This document shows positions 5,114 to 8,027 of a stretch of 8,027 nt of DNA, one piece after another (position 1 is the first letter of the stretch; the number at the start of each line of letters is the position of its first letter). Source of the DNA: DASWYB01 sp036405195 (GTDB taxonomy: Bacteria > Patescibacteriota > UBA1384 > 2-12-FULL-50-11 > DASWYB01); contig DASWYB010000080.1 of the NCBI GenBank assembly GCA_036405195.1, forward strand, positions 1 through 8,027, read 5' to 3'. The translations under genes were made by a program, and so were the position numbers. The notes under the pieces were generated by a model. It was given only the letters and a program-made list of their open reading frames with translations. It made no database searches and was not told where the DNA came from.

Positions 5114-5590
5114 TTAGAACTCAGCACTACTTTTCTTAATAATCTCACTAATAATATCTGTTGTTGAAGCAGGATATCCAGGTACATATCGGTCACCAAT
5201 AATAATATTGATATCTTCTAACTCTTTAAATGTTTCCCAGCGTGGATTCGTCGTGTAGAAGACATCGGGCTTTAAGTGACGAAATATCTTCGTATAGGCT
5301 AGATCCGTTGGGTCAAAGGGCGCAACAAACGTGTAATCAACCCCTTTTATAGAGTCAACAAGCAAAACTCGATGATCCTGCGCCAAGACCGGCCTTTGTA
5401 GCCCTTTCTTATGTCGAACCCCTGCATCATCCATCACACCTACCACAACAATATCTCCGTACTTTTTTAGCGCTTTAAGATACGGAATGTGCCCCCAATG
5501 GAGCAGGTCAAAAACACCACTCCCTAACACAATCCTTTCGTGCGAATGTTTTTTACGAATTTCCGAAAGTTTATCGAAAGATATCGTCAT
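5114..5590 (-). CDS. HxGH nucleotidyltransferase, cytidylyltransferase-like (RfaE2/TagD type)
   Basis: A 158-residue single-domain nucleotidyltransferase of the cytidylyltransferase-like family, which joins a nucleoside triphosphate to a phosphorylated sugar, alcohol or pantetheine with release of pyrophosphate. It shows the first strand and loop G-S-G-V-F-D-L-L-H31-W-G-H34 (HxGH signature), V-V-V-G-V-M-D-D, R-P-V-L with D-H-R-V-L-L-V-D-S-I-K-G-V-D-Y, K-P-D-V, and a C-terminal S142-T-T-D-I-I147 that matches the ISTS-type nucleotide-binding motif. The middle (F-Y-T-T-N-P-R-W-E) differs from RfaE2 and TagD versions I know, so the substrate is open. No sugar kinase partner lies beside it. The start has AGAGGAAAAGAA before ATG, a normal ribosome site, and TATAAT at 5617-5622, giving a leader of about 20 bases. 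This contrasts with the leaderless neighbours. Confidence 0.9.
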   Translation of the reverse strand: MTISFDKLSEIRKKHSHERIVLGSGVFDLLHWGHIPYLKALKKYGDIVVVGVMDDAGVRHKKGLQRPVLAQDHRVLLVDSIKGVDYTFVAPFDPTDLAYTKIFRHLKPDVFYTTNPRWETFKELEDINIIIGDRYVPGYPASTTDIISEIIKKSSAEF

Positions 5591-5616
5591 TTCTTTTCCT
5601 CTTATATTCTCGTTAA

Positions 5617-5622
5617 ATTATA
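5617..5622 (-). promoter_or_regulatory. Consensus -10 box for the cytidylyltransferase gene
   Basis: The minus strand reads TATAAT 26 bases before the ATG, leaving room for a short leader that carries the AGAGGA ribosome site (about 5597-5602). No clear -35 is visible. Confidence 0.5.
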
Positions 5623-5656
5623 TGTCCTTCTACTCTTAAGCATAGCACTCCATACC

Positions 5657-5680
5657 AAAAAAGCACCCGTATGGATGCTT
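5657..5680 (-). terminator. Rho-independent terminator (NTP_transf_6 gene)
   Basis: Minus-strand AAGCATCC pairs with GGGTGCTT (5673-5680 with 5661-5668, one G-U) around ATAC, followed by TTTTTT. It lies about 85 bases past the stop at 5767. Nothing else is evident in 5681-5766. Confidence 0.82.
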
Positions 5681-5766
5681 CTTTGGTTCTAACTCTCTGC
5701 TAGATAATCAATTTTTACCTATAAAGTCGTTGGCTCCGAACTGCAGACCATCTCCGGACTCAAACA

Positions 5767-6321
5767 TTAGCTTAAGTGATTAATTATTAACTTTGGCCAT
5801 TTCTCGTCCCACTTTTTCTTGGCCAGACGGGATTCGTAATCTCCAGGCTTTTTTCGCCAATGCGGAGTCGGATTCACAGTTAGCGTCACCAGATCTTGTA
5901 TGCCGTGCGGGGCGATCAATGCAACTCCACCCTTGTCATTCAGTGTAACGGCAACACTTGTTGGTGTTTCTGGCCACAACGATAGGGCATGTTCACTCGA
6001 TTTATAGGGCGGTTCGTTGCTTGGAATATGCATCCGAGCTTGATTGGTAACAGACCAGGTGATTGTGGAATCAATTTTCTTTAATTTGTCTTGGATTGCG
6101 TCTTCGACGGCTTCGTCCAGATTACTGGGATCAAAATAGATAACATCGACATCAGCAAGTGGCGTTCTCTCTTCGTAGCCATGCAAATGATCCCAAACTT
6201 TATTGCGCACAAAGCCCGCGCCAATCCACCAATCTGGTAAATTGAGATCACGCGTAATTTCAAGAATACGCATCATCCATATGTCCTGCTCGATGAGAAT
6301 TAGAATATCTTTCTCTTTCAT
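5767..6321 (-). CDS. NTP_transf_6 (DUF925-type) nucleotidyltransferase family protein
   Basis: The 184-residue protein matches the single-domain NTP_transf_6 family from end to end. L28-P-D-W-W-I-G34-A-G36-F-V-R-N-K-V-W-D-H-L-H-G-Y carries the Gly-rich nucleotide-site turn. P-L-A-D57-V-D59-V-I-Y-F-D holds the paired acidic residues expected to bind metal in the polymerase-beta-like fold. W-S-V-T-N-Q-A-R-M-H, the P-Y-K-S-S-E-H-A plus W-P-E-T-P-T segment, and a C-terminal L-T-V-N-P-T-P with W-P-K-L follow. The biochemical substrate of this family is not established. Start at 6321: a TGT-TATAGT box is six bases upstream and there is no Shine-Dalgarno. Monocistronic, between its own terminator and the tRNA-Asn terminator. 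Confidence 0.92.
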   Translation of the reverse strand: MKEKDILILIEQDIWMMRILEITRDLNLPDWWIGAGFVRNKVWDHLHGYEERTPLADVDVIYFDPSNLDEAVEDAIQDKLKKIDSTITWSVTNQARMHIPSNEPPYKSSEHALSLWPETPTSVAVTLNDKGGVALIAPHGIQDLVTLTVNPTPHWRKKPGDYESRLAKKKWDEKWPKLIINHLS

Positions 6322-6327
6322 GATGTC

Positions 6328-6336
6328 ACTATAACA
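6328..6336 (-). promoter_or_regulatory. Extended -10 promoter, probably leaderless, for the NTP_transf_6 gene
   Basis: The minus strand reads TGT-TATAGT-GACATC-ATG. It has the same TGn, TAnnnT and six-base spacing seen at three other genes here. No ribosome site is present, and the tRNA-Asn terminator ends about ten bases upstream. Confidence 0.5.
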
Positions 6337-6346
6337 AAAGAATACG

Positions 6347-6368
6347 AAAAAGCAGCCTTTCGGCCGCT
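6347..6368 (-). terminator. Rho-independent terminator with GAAA tetraloop (tRNA-Asn)
   Basis: Minus-strand AGCGGCC pairs with GGCTGCT (6362-6368 with 6351-6357, one G-U) around a GAAA tetraloop, followed by TTTTT. It starts seven bases past the tRNA CCA end. Except for one loop base it matches the hairpin at 4476-4497. Confidence 0.9.
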
Positions 6369-6375
6369 ACTTCGT

Positions 6376-6450
6376 TGGCTCCGGAGGTCGGATTCGAACC
6401 GACGACCAAGGGATTAACAGTCCCCTGCTCTGCCGCTGAGCTACTCCGGA
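6376..6450 (-). tRNA. tRNA-Asn, anticodon GTT
   Basis: On the minus strand the full cloverleaf folds. The acceptor TCCGGAG (6444-6450) pairs with CTCCGGA. The D-arm is GCTC/GAGC. The anticodon stem GGGGA/TCCCT encloses CTGTTAA with anticodon GTT. The T-arm is GTCGG-TTCGAAT-CCGAC. The discriminator is G, as in known bacterial tRNA-Asn, and CCA is encoded (6376-6378). It is a single-gene transcription unit. Confidence 0.98.
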
Positions 6451-6457
6451 ATAATGT

Positions 6458-6485
6458 ATTATTAGGTACACAGATATTTTACCAA
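6458..6485 (-). promoter_or_regulatory. Candidate promoter of tRNA-Asn
   Basis: On the minus strand TTGGTA (6480-6485) and AATAAT (6458-6463) are separated by 16 bases and would start transcription at or just before the tRNA 5' end. Both hexamers are imperfect, so this is the best local match rather than a firm call. Confidence 0.35.
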
Positions 6486-6600
6486 TTGTATCCACACCTG
6501 TAAATACAATTTACGGACTGATCCGACACAAACATAAGAAGATACTGCGCAAAATGAATATTGCCCGCCTAACTAAGATATGTAATGGTAAGGCTGCAAA

Positions 6601-6604
6601 GGAG
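6601..6604 (+). promoter_or_regulatory. Ribosome binding site that sets the cupredoxin start
   Basis: AAAGGAG ends four bases before the ATG at 6609, the same GGAG-N4-ATG spacing as the cupin and small membrane protein genes. It favours this ATG over the in-frame ATG at 6585, which has no ribosome site and would place GGAG inside the coding region. Confidence 0.75.
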
Positions 6605-6608
6605 CCAA

Positions 6609-6899
6609 ATGGAAAAAATGCTTGTTATTACTCGTCACCGTTTTGAACCACAGGAACTACGAGTTACACGCGGGGAGACTATTACGATTCGTAATGAATC
6701 CCGAGAAAACCACACCGTTACGGCGGATGATGGGATATTTGACAGTGATATTATTGGACCGACAGAAGAGATTATAATGGAAATCCCTGACGACATTCCG
6801 CTTGGAGTAAACACGTATCACTGTTCTATTATGGAAGATATGAAAGGTGTTATTGTTGTACGAGAAAGTAAAGACGAAACAAGAAACAACTTAGCCTAA
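6609..6899 (+). CDS. Cupredoxin-like (plastocyanin-type) protein with altered copper ligands and no signal peptide
   Basis: A 96-residue single cupredoxin domain: F12-E-P-Q-E-L-R-V-T-R-G22-E-T-I-T-I-R-N is the standard first half, N-H35-T-V-T carries the first copper histidine, and Y70-H71-C72-S-I-M75-E-D-M78-K-G is the C-terminal ligand loop. Type 1 copper proteins normally read C-x2-H-x2-M at this place. Here the second histidine is Met75, leaving H35, C72, M78 and possibly M75 or H71 as ligands. There is no hydrophobic signal, although most cupredoxins are exported, so it appears cytosolic. It may bind copper differently or have lost it. The start is chosen by AAAGGAG. An acidic/polar tail follows the domain. 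It is monocistronic on the plus strand and converges on rpoD through a shared terminator. Confidence 0.88.
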   Translation: MEKMLVITRHRFEPQELRVTRGETITIRNESRENHTVTADDGIFDSDIIGPTEEIIMEIPDDIPLGVNTYHCSIMEDMKGVIVVRESKDETRNNLA

Positions 6900-6902
6900 A
6901 AG

Positions 6903-6927
6903 AAAAAACGCCCATCCGGGCGTTTTT
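6903..6927. terminator. Bidirectional rho-independent terminator between cupredoxin and rpoD
   Basis: AAAAAA-CGCCC pairs with GGGCG-TTTTT around an ATCC loop, with an A-run and a T-run on either side. It lies four bases after the cupredoxin stop and about 23 bases past the rpoD stop, serving both convergent genes. Confidence 0.93.
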
Positions 6928-6949
6928 ATTTATAGTTACCGACCCAAAA

Positions 6950-8027
6950 CTATTTAAGATAATCTTGTAACTTATGTGACTCTTCGTGTTTCTTGAGTCG
7001 TTGCAATGCTTTGGCTTCGATTTGACGAATACGTTCGCGGGTAACTCCAAACTCTTCACCCACTTCTTCGAGCGTATGTGTCCGGCCATCGTCTAAGCCA
7101 AAACGCATACGGAGGATTTTTTGTTCACGTGGAGAGAGGTATTGTAAGAATTCCGATACGTGATCGCGAAGCAACTGGTAGATAGCTTGTTCTTCGGGAC
7201 CATGTTCGGTTGACGGAATGAAGTCTCCAAGAGCTGAATCTTCCTCTTCTCCTACAGGAGCTTCGAGAGAGACCGTTTCCTGAGAAATCTTCATAATGTG
7301 TTCAACCTTATCAACCGGAATTTTCATTGCCTTAGCAATTTCTTCTGGCGATGGTTCACGGCCAAGCTCTTGCACTAAGCGACGTTGCTCACGGATAAGA
7401 CGGTTAATAGTTTCTACCATGTGAACAGGAATACGAATTGTACGAGCTTGGTCGGCAATAGCACGGGTAATAGCCTGGCGAATCCACCAGGTGGCGTAAG
7501 TTGAGAACTTGAATCCTTTATTGAAGTCGAACTTTTCGACAGCACGCATGAGACCCATGTTACCCTCTTGGATCAAATCCAGAAGGCTTAAACCACGGCC
7601 AATGTATTTCTTCGCAATCGAAACAACCAATCGTAAGTTAGCCTGAGCGAGGCGCATCTTGGCGTTGGTGTCGCCCTTCATAATGCGTTTCGCCAAAGAC
7701 ACTTCCTCATCGCCCGACAAGAGAGGATAATGGCCGATTTCTCGAAGATACATACGGACTGAGTCGTCGGAGATATCACCGAGTTCATCGTCTTTGACAT
7801 CTTTTTTGTTTGGTTCCGAATTAGGCAATTGAAGGAGGGATTTCGATTCGCGAACTTCAATACCACGGGATGCTAACAGCTCATAAAGGCGGTCAAGCAA
7901 AATAATATCGTCTTCGATAGTGGGAAACGACTGTAAGATTTCCTGGTAGGTCACAAAACCAAATTGACGACCTTTGTCGACTAAACGTTTTAATGACTCT
8001 GGAAAATCAGCTGGAATTTCATCTACC
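6950..8027 (-). CDS. rpoD: RNA polymerase principal sigma factor RpoD/SigA, 5' end outside the window
   Basis: 358 codons are visible and the frame is open to the right edge. The GTG at 7952-7954 is an internal Val, since in-frame V-D-E-I-P-A-D-F precedes it and reads as region 1.1. Counting from that Val: region 1.1 about 1-35; acidic linker; region 1.2 D64-S-V-R-M-Y-L-R-E-I-G; region 2 N106-L-R-L-V through R-F-x-P-like core D-L-I-Q-E-G-N and Y153-A-T-W-W-I-R-Q160-A-I-T163 (-10 recognition); region 3 with H178-M-V-E181 (contacts TGn in known group 1 factors); region 4 with H-T-L-E-E-V-G and V304-T-R-E-R-I-R-Q-I-E-A-K-A-L (-35 helix-turn-helix). Regions 1.2 and 2 are contiguous, without the long insert of proteobacterial RpoD. 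It ends L-Q-D-Y-L-K with a TAG stop. It directs housekeeping transcription. Confidence 0.98.
   Translation of the reverse strand, partial: VDEIPADFPESLKRLVDKGRQFGFVTYQEILQSFPTIEDDIILLDRLYELLASRGIEVRESKSLLQLPNSEPNKKDVKDDELGDISDDSVRMYLREIGHYPLLSGDEEVSLAKRIMKGDTNAKMRLAQANLRLVVSIAKKYIGRGLSLLDLIQEGNMGLMRAVEKFDFNKGFKFSTYATWWIRQAITRAIADQARTIRIPVHMVETINRLIREQRRLVQELGREPSPEEIAKAMKIPVDKVEHIMKISQETVSLEAPVGEEEDSALGDFIPSTEHGPEEQAIYQLLRDHVSEFLQYLSPREQKILRMRFGLDDGRTHTLEEVGEEFGVTRERIRQIEAKALQRLKKHEESHKLQDYLK

Noticed and set aside
5725..5766. CGGAGCCAACGA shared with the tRNA-Asn 3' flank, next to another TCCGGAG; possible tRNA remnant
   Set aside because: No arms fold and the two GGAG copies are direct rather than inverted. 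Twelve-base matches are expected by chance in a window this size.
1..8027. Mobile element, CRISPR, phage or attachment site
   Set aside because: No transposase, integrase, regular spaced repeats or terminal inverted repeats were seen, and the tRNA-Asn has no duplicated 3' end.

Overview
The window is bacterial, moderately AT-rich chromosomal DNA using the standard code: the cupin gene ends in TGA, others in TAA or TAG. Dense small single-purpose genes, a short RpoD and a 130-residue conserved hypothetical of a kind I associate with Patescibacteria (candidate phyla radiation) suggest that group. No marker proves it, and this is an inference. I see no insertion sequence, CRISPR array, prophage or plasmid function.

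Layout, left to right. A minus-strand gene for a membrane-anchored exported protein with a degenerate LytM/M23-like domain (156-1436). A translationally coupled minus-strand cupin-TspO pair (2405 to 1531). A conserved hypothetical protein (2914-2522, minus). A lone plus-strand small membrane protein behind a potentially structured leader (3140-3343). A minus-strand small-molecule-kinase-like gene abutting a GNAT acetyltransferase gene (4449 to 3460). Then three single minus-strand genes: a PhnB-like VOC protein (5001-4573), a HxGH cytidylyltransferase (5590-5114) and an NTP_transf_6-type nucleotidyltransferase (6321-5767). Next come tRNA-Asn(GTT) on the minus strand (6450-6376), a plus-strand cupredoxin without a signal peptide (6609-6899), and the 3' part of the principal sigma factor gene rpoD (minus, running off the right edge).

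Nearly every gene is its own transcription unit, with a hairpin plus T-run after it. The proteins do not form one evident pathway; most look like small-molecule or stress-related enzymes beside housekeeping rpoD and tRNA-Asn. The clearest system-level signal is regulatory. Four minus-strand genes lack a Shine-Dalgarno sequence and instead have TGn-TAnnnT exactly six bases before ATG, as expected for leaderless mRNAs from extended -10 promoters. A fifth has TATAAT seven bases before ATG. The other first-in-unit genes have a normal AGGAG-type ribosome site. The RpoD in the same window keeps the His-x-x-Glu pair that reads the TGn element in known sigma factors.
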